Assembly: GCA_905235745.1 (NCBI GenBank)
Contig: CAJOMN010000003.1
Span: forward strand, 1-64,000
Length of the DNA: 64,000 bases
From: an uncultured Lachnospiraceae bacterium
GTDB lineage: Bacteria > Bacillota > Clostridia > Lachnospirales > Lachnospiraceae
Direction: 5' to 3'
In this document: positions 17,025 through 25,999 of the stretch, one piece after another
Layout of the letters: the number at the start of each line of letters is the position of its first letter
Position numbering within the stretch: position 1 is the first letter of the stretch
Program-made: the position numbers and the translations under genes
Notes under the pieces: generated by a model
The model's input: the letters and a program-made list of their open reading frames with translations, nothing else
The model's database searches: none
What the model was told of the DNA's origin: nothing

Positions 17025-18074
17025 ATGCAACTCAATGATTATATTGTTCTTTCCGACAACAATATAATGGATATCATGCGCAAGATTGATAAAAACGCTA
17101 GGGGCGTAGTTTTTGTGTGCGATGATGACAGAAGACTCTTGGGTTCGATCACGGACGGAGACATCCGCAGGTTTATCATTCATTCCGGAAAACTTGATGC
17201 CAGAGCAAAACAAATAATGAAAACAGATCCGATATTTGTTCCGGAGAAGGAAATTGAATCGGCTAGAAGGATCATGAGAATTCGTCAAATTAGTTCGATT
17301 CCGATACTGGATAAAGATCATCGTGTTATAGATATCCATTTTCTTGATGAAAGAAGCATTGTTGTAAAGAAAAAGATAGACTGCCCTGTTGTGATCATGG
17401 CAGGGGGTATGGGAACAAGACTTCAACCATATACAAGTGTTCTTCCCAAGCCATTGATACCGATAGGGGATAAGACTATTACGGAGCACATAATTGAGAG
17501 ATTTCAGAATGCTGGTTGCAGGCATTTTGATATGATTGTCAACTACAAGAAACACTTTATAAAATCATATTTCAGAGATTTAGAAAACAGTCCGGATATC
17601 ATTTTCCATGAAGAAGATGAGTTTCTTGGAACCGCAGGGGGTTTGCGGCTGTTGATGGGGAGGTACAAAGAGTCGTTTTTCATGACAAACTGCGATATTC
17701 TGATCGAAGCGGATTACTCTGAGATCATGGAATATCACAGGAAGAGAGGAAACATTGCAACAATCGTATGTGCTGTTAAGAATATGAAGCTGCCATATGG
17801 AGTGATCAAGACAAGAGATAACGGACAAGTAGATTCGATTCAGGAAAAACCGGATATCACATTGGTCGTTAATACCGGATTCTATGTGTTGACACCGGAT
17901 TTTTTGGATGAAATACCTGAAGATAAGTTCGTTCATATTACGGAAGTACTCCAAACATGTATAAATAAAGGCCTTAAGGTTGGTATGTATCCTGTATCTG
18001 AAGACAATTGGATGGATATGGGACAGATGGATGAACTGCAGAAAATGACTGAAAAACTGGGAGAACTTGGATGA
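17025..18074 (+). CDS. ptmE: CBS-domain sugar-1-phosphate nucleotidyltransferase, PtmE type
   Basis: A 349-residue fusion: two CBS repeats at about 1-115, then a nucleotidyltransferase with MAGGMGTRLQPYTSVLPKPL near residue 124. This order is that of PtmE from Campylobacter, which makes GDP-glucosamine from glucosamine-1-phosphate and GTP and starts the legionaminic acid route. An in-frame TTG at 17019 is possible, but AAAGGAG at 17007-17013 is better spaced for the ATG at 17025. The nucleotide used (GTP or UTP) cannot be read from the sequence. Overlaps the next gene by four bases. Confidence 0.87.
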   Translation: MQLNDYIVLSDNNIMDIMRKIDKNARGVVFVCDDDRRLLGSITDGDIRRFIIHSGKLDARAKQIMKTDPIFVPEKEIESARRIMRIRQISSIPILDKDHRVIDIHFLDERSIVVKKKIDCPVVIMAGGMGTRLQPYTSVLPKPLIPIGDKTITEHIIERFQNAGCRHFDMIVNYKKHFIKSYFRDLENSPDIIFHEEDEFLGTAGGLRLLMGRYKESFFMTNCDILIEADYSEIMEYHRKRGNIATIVCAVKNMKLPYGVIKTRDNGQVDSIQEKPDITLVVNTGFYVLTPDFLDEIPEDKFVHITEVLQTCINKGLKVGMYPVSEDNWMDMGQMDELQKMTEKLGELG

Positions 18075-18727
18075 AGCCGATAGTTATCCTTGGATCCGGC
18101 GGTCAGGCACAGGAACTGGCATGGTTGATCGAGGACAATAACAAAGAAAATCAAGAATGGGATATCTTAGGGTTTGTAGCAAAGGACGATAAACAGACGC
18201 TGCACAAATTTCCTATCCTGGGCGGCGATGAGTGGCTGTTAAACCGAAAAGAGCAGATATATGTAATTTGCGCGATTGGAGATACCTCTCTTCGAGAGAG
18301 TGTAATCTCACAGTATGTCGGTCATGAAAATATATCTTTTCCAACGATCGTGTCAAGACATGCAGTGATTTCTGATACAGCTAAACTGGGAAGTGGTACT
18401 GTAATTTGTGCCGGATGTGTTATTACTACGGATGTTGAAATTGGCGAATATGTGATCTGTAATTCCGGAAGCATCATTAGTCATGAAACAAGGATCGGAG
18501 ATTATGTTACAATGAATGCAGGTGTGAGGATTTCAGGAAACGTATCTGTTGGTGACCGTTCCTATATTGGTGTGAATGCCTGTACTATACAAGGAATAAA
18601 CATTGGTACAGATGTAATGATAGGGGCGGGAGCAAGCGTTATAAGCGATCTTCCTGACCGGTGCACAGCCGTTGGTGTTCCTGCAAAAGTGATAAAACTT
18701 GATGGGAGAAAAGTCGTTGGGTCATAG
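18071..18727 (+). CDS. legH: NeuD/PglD/LegH-like sugar O/N-acetyltransferase
   Basis: A 218-residue protein with an N-terminal PglD-type Rossmann part (IVILGSGGQAQELAWLIED) and a C-terminal left-handed beta-helix made of hexapeptide repeats (IGEYVICNSGSIISHETRIG, GAGASVISDLP, VGVPAKVIK). PglD/LegH acetyltransferases use acetyl-CoA on the 4-amino group of a UDP- or GDP-sugar. Position between PtmE and the synthase supports the LegH role. GGGAG precedes the ATG, and both ends overlap neighbours, so it is co-translated with them. Confidence 0.87.
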   Translation: MKPIVILGSGGQAQELAWLIEDNNKENQEWDILGFVAKDDKQTLHKFPILGGDEWLLNRKEQIYVICAIGDTSLRESVISQYVGHENISFPTIVSRHAVISDTAKLGSGTVICAGCVITTDVEIGEYVICNSGSIISHETRIGDYVTMNAGVRISGNVSVGDRSYIGVNACTIQGINIGTDVMIGAGASVISDLPDRCTAVGVPAKVIKLDGRKVVGS

Positions 18728-19721
18728 TGACAGAGTTTTGATCATAGCTGAGGCCGGCGTTAATCATAACGGAAAGCTGGATATCGCCATGAAACTGGCA
18801 GAGTCAGCTAAGAACTGCGGCGCAGATATCGTAAAGTTCCAAACTTTCAACGTGAACAAACTGGTGTCCAAACATGCACAAATGGCCGAGTATCAAAAGC
18901 AGAACATACATTTAGGTGATACACAGGCAGATATGCTTAATAAGCTTGCTTTAACGAAAGATGATTTCATACAATTGTCTGTCTATTGCAAGAGTATCGG
19001 AATAGGTTTTCTATCTACGCCCTTTGATATTGATAGCGTCAAGTTTTTAAACGGTATATTGGATTTATGGAAAATCCCATCCGGGGAGATCACGAATTAT
19101 CCTTACTTGGTTGAACTTGCCAAAACAGGTAAGGACGTTATCCTTTCTACAGGAATGTCAACACTTGATGAGGTTAGGGAAGCATGGGATGTACTACATG
19201 AGAATGGCGTAGGAGCTGTAACGCTTCTTCACTGTACAACGGAATATCCGGCACCGTATAATGAGGTTAACCTAAAGGCAATGAAAACTCTGCAGGAAAC
19301 ATTCCAATGTCCCGTCGGTTATTCTGATCACACAAAAGGAATAGAAGTCCCGATTGCTGCTGTGGCAATGGGAGCGACGATTATAGAGAAGCATTTTACG
19401 TTGGACAGAACAATGGAAGGCCCTGATCATAAGGCCAGTTTGGAACCTTATGAATTAAAGAGTATGGTAGACTCTATAAGAAACATAGAGTCAGCAATGG
19501 GCACGGGAAAAAAAAGACCTTCTGATTCGGAGATCAAGAATGCAATTGTTGTAAGAAAGAGTATTGTTGCTTCAAGAAGTATTAAAAGCGGAGAGATATT
19601 CAAAGAAGATAATCTTGCTACTAAGCGACCCGGAACCGGTATAAGTCCGATGAGGTGGGATGAAGTTATTGGACTTAAGGCTGACAGAGACTATTTAGAG
19701 GATGAATTGATAGAGATATAG
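18717..19721 (+). CDS. legI: N,N'-diacetyllegionaminate synthase (NeuB family)
   Basis: Condenses a 6-deoxy-diacetamido hexose with phosphoenolpyruvate to the nonulosonic acid. Family marks: IIAEAGVNHNGKLDIAM near the start, KFQTFNV, TPFD, KIPSGE, LLHCTTEYPAP, EKHFTLDR, and a C-terminal SAF/antifreeze-like domain (VVRKSIVASRSIKSGEIF). The TTG at 18717 lies seven bases after GGAGA and gives the usual short lead before the first strand; an ATG at 18702 is in frame but lacks an RBS. About 334 residues. NeuB, LegI and PseI cannot be told apart with certainty by motif; the neighbours point to legionaminate. Confidence 0.88.
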   Translation: MGHSDRVLIIAEAGVNHNGKLDIAMKLAESAKNCGADIVKFQTFNVNKLVSKHAQMAEYQKQNIHLGDTQADMLNKLALTKDDFIQLSVYCKSIGIGFLSTPFDIDSVKFLNGILDLWKIPSGEITNYPYLVELAKTGKDVILSTGMSTLDEVREAWDVLHENGVGAVTLLHCTTEYPAPYNEVNLKAMKTLQETFQCPVGYSDHTKGIEVPIAAVAMGATIIEKHFTLDRTMEGPDHKASLEPYELKSMVDSIRNIESAMGTGKKRPSDSEIKNAIVVRKSIVASRSIKSGEIFKEDNLATKRPGTGISPMRWDEVIGLKADRDYLEDELIEI

Positions 19722-19756
19722 TATGCCGGATGAAATGTGAGCGGGATAAGTAATAT

Positions 19757-20902
19757 ATGAAACGAGTAGCTATTGTTACATCTACCAGAGCTGAATATGG
19801 TCTTCTTTCTAAACTTATAAAGCGAGTGGATGCAGATGACGTGCTCGATCTTGATCTTATTGTTACCGGAACACACTTGTCGCCAAAGCATGGCTATACG
19901 ATAGATGATATTCGTAATGATGGAGTAAAGATATCGCATGAAATTCCAATTCTGGATGACGATAATACGTCCTATGGTATTTCTGTAACAATGTCAAATG
20001 CCATGAAAGGTTTTGCTAAGAGCTTTAATGATGACCGACCGGATATGGCTGTTATCCTGGGAGACAGGACCGAGATGCTTGGGGTAGCTGCTGCTGCGCT
20101 AAACGAAAAAATACCAATAGCACATATACATGGAGGAGAGATTACAGAAGGTGCTGTTGATGATTGTATTAGGCATGCTATTACCAAGATGAGTTATATC
20201 CATTTCACCTCTACGGAAATATATAGACAGCGTGTAATACAAATGGGTGAAGAGCCGGATCGTGTTTTTAATGTAGGTGCATTGGGAGTCGAAAACATCT
20301 TGAATCAAGAATTGATGAGTGAAGATGAGTTTCGAGCTAATACAGGAATTCTGGGCGGAATGAACTATGTTGTCGTCACATTTCATCCGGAAACTTTAGT
20401 TGATGATACAGCTTCAGCTCAAGTTGATGAATTATGTAGCGTCATGAATGCCAGGTCAGATTTCTTCTATCTCATTACCGGGGCAAATTCAGATGTTGGT
20501 GGAGATATTATTAATGATCATTTACGGATGTTTGCCAATGAACATTCAAATGCTATATTTGTTAGAAATCTGGGAATGAAGCGGTATCTTAGTGCTGTTA
20601 AGTATGCTTCATTTGTTATGGGAAATAGTTCGAGCGGAATAATTGAGGCGCCCACGTTAGGAACTCCAACGATTAACATTGGGTTTAGGCAGAAAGGCAG
20701 AATTCACGGACAAAGTGTTATAGATTGTGATCTGAAAAAAGATGATATTCTTTCTGCAATTAACGCAGTATTGAAACTTGACGTATTTGGTATTCACGAG
20801 TTGTACGGAAATGGAAAAACATCTGAAAAAATCGTCAAGATAATAAAGGATACATTAAATAAAAGCATAGAGATTAAGAAAGCATTCTATGATTATCCGT
20901 AG
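19757..20902 (+). CDS. legG: Hydrolysing sugar-nucleotide 2-epimerase (NeuC/LegG)
   Basis: A 381-residue GT-B fold epimerase that removes the nucleotide and inverts C2, giving the 2,4-diacetamido mannose-type substrate for LegI. Seen: VAIVTSTRAEYGLLSKLIK, GDRTEMLGVAAAAL, HIHGGEITEGAVDD, TFHPETL, and GNSSSGIIEAPTLGTPTINIG. All are typical for NeuC/LegG. Located directly after the synthase and before the dehydratase gene, completing the middle of the pathway. Confidence 0.9.
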   Translation: MKRVAIVTSTRAEYGLLSKLIKRVDADDVLDLDLIVTGTHLSPKHGYTIDDIRNDGVKISHEIPILDDDNTSYGISVTMSNAMKGFAKSFNDDRPDMAVILGDRTEMLGVAAAALNEKIPIAHIHGGEITEGAVDDCIRHAITKMSYIHFTSTEIYRQRVIQMGEEPDRVFNVGALGVENILNQELMSEDEFRANTGILGGMNYVVVTFHPETLVDDTASAQVDELCSVMNARSDFFYLITGANSDVGGDIINDHLRMFANEHSNAIFVRNLGMKRYLSAVKYASFVMGNSSSGIIEAPTLGTPTINIGFRQKGRIHGQSVIDCDLKKDDILSAINAVLKLDVFGIHELYGNGKTSEKIVKIIKDTLNKSIEIKKAFYDYP

Positions 20903-20924
20903 TGATTCAGAATAGGTATAGGAA

Positions 20925-21905
20925 ATGAAGAAAATATTAGTTACCGGTGCCGATGGATTCATAGGCAGTCACCTCACGGAAGAGTTGGTTGAAAGGGGAT
21001 ATGATGTAAAAGCGTTTGTTTTCTACAACTCTTTTAATACATGGGGATGGCTTGATAGCCTTGATAAGAACATAATGTATCATGTGGAGATATTTGCGGG
21101 AGATGTTCGTGATCCTCATGGGGTAAAAAAGGCGATGGAAGGGTGTAAAGCTGTATTTCACCTGGCAGCGCTGATAGGCATACCCTTTAGTTATCATTCT
21201 CCGGACGCTTATGTCGACACTAACATTAAAGGAACACTCAATATCCTTCAAGCAGCAAGAGAACTTGAGCTGGAACGTGTTTTGATTACATCAACATCAG
21301 AAGTATATGGTACTGCTCAGTACGTTCCGATAGATGAGAAACACCCGTTCCAGGGACAGTCGCCATATTCTGCCACCAAAATCGGAGCGGACAGACTGGC
21401 GGAGTCGTTTTATCGAAGTTTCAACCTTCCTGTGAGTATTGTGAGGCCCTTTAATACTTACGGTCCCAGACAGTCAGCCAGGGCTGTTATTCCGACAATA
21501 ATATCGCAACTCCTCGCGGGAAGAGAGGAGATCAAACTTGGTTCACTTACACCAACACGAGACTTCAACTATGTAAAAGATACAGCTAACGGCTTCATAT
21601 CCATATATGAGTCAGAGGTTACAATAGGAGAGGAGATAAATATAGCAACAGGTCACGAAGTATCAATAGGGGCTCTGGCAGTAGAGTTGATAAAGCAGAT
21701 CAATCCAAAAGCCATAATAATATGCGATGAACAAAGATTTAGACCCCCAAATAGTGAGGTAAATCGTCTTTTGGGAAGTAATAAAAAGCTTATCGAACTG
21801 ACTGACTGGAAGCAACAGTGGTCATTTGAAGAAGGAATAACAGAGACAATAAACTGGATTAAGAATAATAAATCGACTTATAGAACCGATATATACAATG
21901 TGTGA
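20925..21905 (+). CDS. legB: LegB-type NAD-dependent 4,6-dehydratase
   Basis: Extended SDR of 326 residues with TGADGFIGSHL for NAD binding, HLAALIGIPFSYHSP, TSTSEVYGTA and the catalytic YSATK. The SFNTWGWLDSL loop and the ALIGIPFSY segment are typical of LegB, which acts on GDP-GlcNAc and provides the 4-keto-6-deoxy intermediate for LegC. It is the first sugar-modifying step, but is sixth in gene order. The following 146 bases up to legF are A+T-rich and hold no gene that I can see. Confidence 0.88.
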   Translation: MKKILVTGADGFIGSHLTEELVERGYDVKAFVFYNSFNTWGWLDSLDKNIMYHVEIFAGDVRDPHGVKKAMEGCKAVFHLAALIGIPFSYHSPDAYVDTNIKGTLNILQAARELELERVLITSTSEVYGTAQYVPIDEKHPFQGQSPYSATKIGADRLAESFYRSFNLPVSIVRPFNTYGPRQSARAVIPTIISQLLAGREEIKLGSLTPTRDFNYVKDTANGFISIYESEVTIGEEINIATGHEVSIGALAVELIKQINPKAIIICDEQRFRPPNSEVNRLLGSNKKLIELTDWKQQWSFEEGITETINWIKNNKSTYRTDIYNV

Positions 21906-22051
21906 GGAGAGAGTGCTTCAAGTTCTTCAAGTCACAATATGTTCAATGTCTCCAAGATTCCTAAAAAGAGGGCAATAGAGAAATATAGTAGACAGTAAAC
22001 CGTATTAGCTGTGTTTACGTGTTAACATCATTACGGATAAAACAATATAAA

Positions 22052-22747
22052 ATGAAGATAATAGCAATTATTCCAGCAAGAAGTGGTTCAAAAGGTTTAC
22101 CCAATAAGAATATTATGGAATTGTGTGGTAAACCGTTAATTGCATATTCGGTGGAGGCGGCATTAAGAGCAGAGGTATTTGAAGAAATCATGGTATCGAC
22201 TGATTCGGAAGAATATGCGGATGTTGCAAAGGAATATGGAGCAGAAGTACCATTTCTCAGAAGTAAAAAGAATTCCAGTGATAATGCTAGTTCCTGGGAT
22301 ACGGTATATGAAGTAATTAGTCATTATCATGAGATAAATAGAGAGTTTGATGCATTTGTACTATTACAGCCAACGTCCCCTTTGCGAGATGAAAGAGATA
22401 TTAGAGGTGCAATAGAAGAGTATAATGAAAAGAAGGCAAATACGATCGTATCTGTATGTGAAGCGGAGTATACACCTACATATATGAACATTCTTCCAGA
22501 ATCACTAAGTATGGAGAGTTTCTTTGAGGATCATAAATGGGCTAGAAGACAGGATTTGCCAAAGTATTACAGGTTAAATGGGGCAATATATATGTCCGAT
22601 GTAAAGAGCTTTATGTCCTATAGAGATGTTTACAAGGGAAGGTGTTATGCATACATAATGAATACTACAAATTCAATAGACATAGACTCGTATTTGGATT
22701 TTCTATATGCGGAGGCGGTATTGAAATATCGTGATCGTACATTATGA
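22052..22747 (+). CDS. legF: CMP-legionaminate synthase (NeuA/LegF family)
   Basis: Activates the nonulosonic acid with CTP, the last step before transfer. The 231-residue product begins with IIPARSGSKGLPNKNI, the signature of CMP-acylneuraminate synthetases, and has LLQPTSPLRD and NGAIYMSD. The ATG at 22052 gives the family start; the frame is open from 22019. No good RBS is visible, and base composition turns A+T-rich here, so this gene may have a different history from legB. The next 218 bases (22748-22965) hold only a weak 7-bp hairpin and no gene. Confidence 0.9.
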   Translation: MKIIAIIPARSGSKGLPNKNIMELCGKPLIAYSVEAALRAEVFEEIMVSTDSEEYADVAKEYGAEVPFLRSKKNSSDNASSWDTVYEVISHYHEINREFDAFVLLQPTSPLRDERDIRGAIEEYNEKKANTIVSVCEAEYTPTYMNILPESLSMESFFEDHKWARRQDLPKYYRLNGAIYMSDVKSFMSYRDVYKGRCYAYIMNTTNSIDIDSYLDFLYAEAVLKYRDRTL

Positions 22748-22965
22748 CGTTTTCGTTATTTGATAGTTTTGTGGGTTAGAGATTAATTCAGTACATTACA
22801 GATTGATAGGTTTGAAGTCTTAGAAACCTAGAAAACAAAGAGTATAGAAGTAATCGGAATGCCTAAAGAAGGGATTCACTTGTATAGGATATGAGATTGT
22901 GGTAACAATATATAGCATATATTGTGTAAGTATGAGTCTATTCAGTAGACTTTTGGATTATTTAC

Positions 22966-23934
22966 ATGAAGGATAAGAATAATAAACTGTTCATTTCAAT
23001 GTACCACTATATCAGAGATCTTAAATATAGCCGTTATCCGAATATAAAGGGAATGGATATAAGACAATTTCGCGCTCAAATGGAGTTCTTTCGAGATAAT
23101 TTTAATGTTGTAAAGATGGAACAAGTAATTGAAGCCGTGAAAAGTGGAGGAAAACTTCCACAGAATGCGGTGTTGCTTACATTTGACGATGGGTACATTG
23201 ATCATTATACTTATGTTTTTCCGGTGTTAGAGGAGTTTGGTTTTCAAGGATCCTTCTTCATTCCTGGGAAACCTATTTCAGAGCATAAATTATTGGATGT
23301 AAATAAAATACATCACATACTTGCATGTGCAGATATAAAATCGCTTGTTATAGATGTTAAAGAAAGAATGAATCATTATAGGGGGAGTGAGTATAATTAT
23401 GCATCAACAGATGAACTATGGAATCAGTATGCTATAGAAAACAGATTTGATAGTAAAGAAGTTGTTTTTATAAAGCGAGTTCTTCAGACTGCCTTACCAG
23501 AGCCAGTAAGAAATAAAATATCATCAGATTTGTTTGAACGGTATGTAGATGTTTCTGAGGAACAAGTGGCAAGTGAATTATATATGAGCGAGGAGCAAAT
23601 TGGCGTGATGAGGCGACACGGTATGTTTATTGGGTTACATGGTTACGAACATTACTGGCTAGGGAACCTCACAAGAGAAGAAATGGCTTGCGATATTTCT
23701 AAGGCTATGATGGTGATGTGTGAGTATATAAATCCTAAGGAATGGGTAATGAATTATCCGTATGGCAATTACAGTTTGGATGTTATTTCATATGTTGAAT
23801 CCAAGGGAGCTTGCGTTGGATTAACGACGAAGGTTCAAGTTGCAGATATAGAAGTTGATTCTGCGCTGGAACTTCCAAGACTTGATTGTAATGATTTTCC
23901 GCCTCAGAGTAATGACTATATTTATTATCTGTAA
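22966..23934 (+). CDS. Polysaccharide deacetylase-family protein
   Basis: NodB-homology hydrolase of 322 residues with YHYIRD near the start, the metal motif LLTFDDGYIDHY, and HGYEHYWLGNLT as the second motif; MNYPYGNYS is the third. The family removes acetyl or formyl groups from sugars in a metal-dependent way. No signal peptide is seen, so the substrate is probably a cytoplasmic sugar or nucleotide sugar. It sits between nonulosonic-acid genes and glycan transfer genes, in an A+T-rich stretch. Confidence 0.8.
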   Translation: MKDKNNKLFISMYHYIRDLKYSRYPNIKGMDIRQFRAQMEFFRDNFNVVKMEQVIEAVKSGGKLPQNAVLLTFDDGYIDHYTYVFPVLEEFGFQGSFFIPGKPISEHKLLDVNKIHHILACADIKSLVIDVKERMNHYRGSEYNYASTDELWNQYAIENRFDSKEVVFIKRVLQTALPEPVRNKISSDLFERYVDVSEEQVASELYMSEEQIGVMRRHGMFIGLHGYEHYWLGNLTREEMACDISKAMMVMCEYINPKEWVMNYPYGNYSLDVISYVESKGACVGLTTKVQVADIEVDSALELPRLDCNDFPPQSNDYIYYL

Positions 23935-24097
23935 AGCCTACTAATAAAATGTCAATAGTAAATTGAATAATATTTCCAAGGAGAAATAGGTCACACCAAT
24001 GCTCACCTATCATACAGCTTAAACAATGAGAGGTATAAGGCTTAACTGGTTGTTAGGTTACCTAATACCTACAATCGATTTATTAGGAGGAGAAAGT

Positions 24098-24850
24098 ATG
24101 TCCGACGAAAGTAATACAAGGAAAGAGCAGAATATCAGGACTAATAATTTTTATATTAACGAATTTACTGAAAAGGAAAACTTTAAGTTACTTGCTAAAG
24201 TATTAGCCTCCAAAATTGAGAATCATGAAATTAAAAGAATATGTGATGTTGGGTGCGCAACGGGAGAATTACTCTGCTATCTAATAAGAAGTTTTGGAAA
24301 AGATAATATTGATTATTATGGAATAGATGTAAATGAACAGTACATTTCACTTTGCAAGGAAAGGATCCCGAATTGTAATTTTATAAAAGGGGATATATAT
24401 GAGGGAATTCTACTTTCGGAAGAGAGAAGGTTTGACTGTGTAACTTTTTTTGGGACATTATGTCTATTTTCTGATTTTAAACAAGTTTTTAGGAATTTGT
24501 TATCCTTACTAAGGAGCGAGGGATATTTATATGTTTTTAGTCCGTTTAATCAATATGGATATCATGTGAAATATGAGTATATACATAGAGCAACAAATGG
24601 AAAAATGATTAAAGATGTTGAATATACTTGTTCTATTGAAGAGATATCAGAATGGCTAGAAGAAAGAAACATGAGTTATATATGGCATAGTTTTCGTATG
24701 CCGATTGATATAATACACTCAAATGAAAAATACCCTGTGAGAGCGTGGACGGAGTTGTTAAATAGTGGAGAACGTATAACGCGAGATGCTATAGATAGAA
24801 TTCAAGAACAGTTTTTACTTGAGATTAGGGTGGGATCGAAGAATAGTTGA
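24098..24850 (+). CDS. Class I SAM-dependent methyltransferase
   Basis: A 250-residue methyltransferase with motif I ICDVGCATGELLCYL, an acidic end of strand two (YYGIDVNEQY) and FDCVTFFGTLCLF as motif post-II. The target cannot be read; a sugar or an intermediate is likely from context. The ATG at 24098 follows AGGAGGAG; the upstream in-frame ATG at 24026 has no RBS. The 163 bases before it hold no clear gene. Ends 24 bases before the next start. Confidence 0.8.
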   Translation: MSDESNTRKEQNIRTNNFYINEFTEKENFKLLAKVLASKIENHEIKRICDVGCATGELLCYLIRSFGKDNIDYYGIDVNEQYISLCKERIPNCNFIKGDIYEGILLSEERRFDCVTFFGTLCLFSDFKQVFRNLLSLLRSEGYLYVFSPFNQYGYHVKYEYIHRATNGKMIKDVEYTCSIEEISEWLEERNMSYIWHSFRMPIDIIHSNEKYPVRAWTELLNSGERITRDAIDRIQEQFLLEIRVGSKNS

Positions 24851-24874
24851 ATTAATACGGGAGGGAGAGAAGAG

Positions 24875-25999
24875 TTGAACATTGACGAGATTAGTTTTTA
24901 TGCAAACGATGGAATTATTTGTGATAATGACTATATTTGGTACTATGCTAATGAGTTGTCTTCCGTTATACAAGTAGAAAAAAGGACTGGAACAACAAAA
25001 GTTTTGTTCGTAATAAAAGAAGCCTTCGGAAGTTTTTCTTTTAGATCGATTGCAAGATTTAAGGATTATATTTTTGTTTTTCCATTTCGAGGAGATAAAT
25101 ATATCAAGTATGATATAAACAGCAGAACTTACTTATACAAGAAAATACCAAATGAGATTGAAAACTGGAATTGGAGCGCTCGATATTTTCAAGATAGTAC
25201 GTCTTTGTATTTTTATTTTCAGCCGCCATTTATTGTTAGATTTTATTTAGAAACTGAAGATTGGGCTATATACAAATTGGAGGAGTTTATTAATGGGGCT
25301 TCTTATAATGATACAAAGCAATGGCTTGGAGTTGGAGCTTTTTCTTCAGAGAATTACATTTTGTTCCAGTTTTACAATGATAATAAGCTAGTTAGGTTAA
25401 ATCAATTAACAGGTAAAATAAGTATAATAGAGCTGAATTTGCCATATGAGGATTCTTATATAGAAACTATGACCTACAGTGAAGGAGGGGTATGGCTAGT
25501 TTTAAATGATAGAAAAGGAAAAAGTAGGATTATTAAATATGATAGTATTGAGTTTGAAACATATAAGGAAATATGTGCTATTGAGAATGGAGAGTTGAGT
25601 AAAGATAGAACAGTAACGTTTTATTCTCAGATTGTAGTTGGAAGAACTTATTTGTGGCTATTGCCATTTGAATCTGATAGAGTTCTTAAGGTTTCTAAGG
25701 ATGGAAATATGATGGTCACGCCAGAGGGAATTCCTGTTATAAATAGATCATCCTTAAAACCAGTTTGGGGAAGGGCGGGGAATTATAATATAGGAAAGAT
25801 GTTGAACGAAACATACACGAATATGCATATCTGGTCAAATACTATTGTGGAGATTAATATTGATAATGACAACATTGTCAGTTTCGTGCCTATGTCTTTT
25901 GATAGGTCTGATATATGGGAACAGGCGAATTTAGATATCATTCAGGAAAACACATACTACAGTTTAAAGGATTTTTTGATTAGGGAAGTGGGATTGTAA
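24875..25999 (+). CDS. Unknown 374-residue protein, probably beta-propeller
   Basis: No family recognised. The sequence is rich in aromatic residues and short beta strands with repeating patterns such as DNDYIWYYA, FKDYIFVFPF, TSLYFYFQP and GGVWLVLNDRKGKSR, spaced roughly every 45-55 residues, as in a propeller fold. No signal peptide or membrane segment. The start is TTG behind GGGAGGGA. Its stop overlaps the start of the MptE/sialyltransferase-like gene by one base, so the two are translated together and may act on the same glycan. Confidence 0.6.
   Translation: MNIDEISFYANDGIICDNDYIWYYANELSSVIQVEKRTGTTKVLFVIKEAFGSFSFRSIARFKDYIFVFPFRGDKYIKYDINSRTYLYKKIPNEIENWNWSARYFQDSTSLYFYFQPPFIVRFYLETEDWAIYKLEEFINGASYNDTKQWLGVGAFSSENYILFQFYNDNKLVRLNQLTGKISIIELNLPYEDSYIETMTYSEGGVWLVLNDRKGKSRIIKYDSIEFETYKEICAIENGELSKDRTVTFYSQIVVGRTYLWLLPFESDRVLKVSKDGNMMVTPEGIPVINRSSLKPVWGRAGNYNIGKMLNETYTNMHIWSNTIVEINIDNDNIVSFVPMSFDRSDIWEQANLDIIQENTYYSLKDFLIREVGL

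Noticed and set aside
15880-22747. Plain sialic acid (neuBCAD) or pseudaminic acid cluster
   Set aside because: Presence of a LegB-type dehydratase, LegC aminotransferase and CBS-fused PtmE fits the legionaminate route; no PseB/PseH-like proteins seen.
22748-22965. Hidden gene or RNA between legF and the deacetylase gene
   Set aside because: Only short frames and one weak 7-bp hairpin without T-run; nothing supportable.
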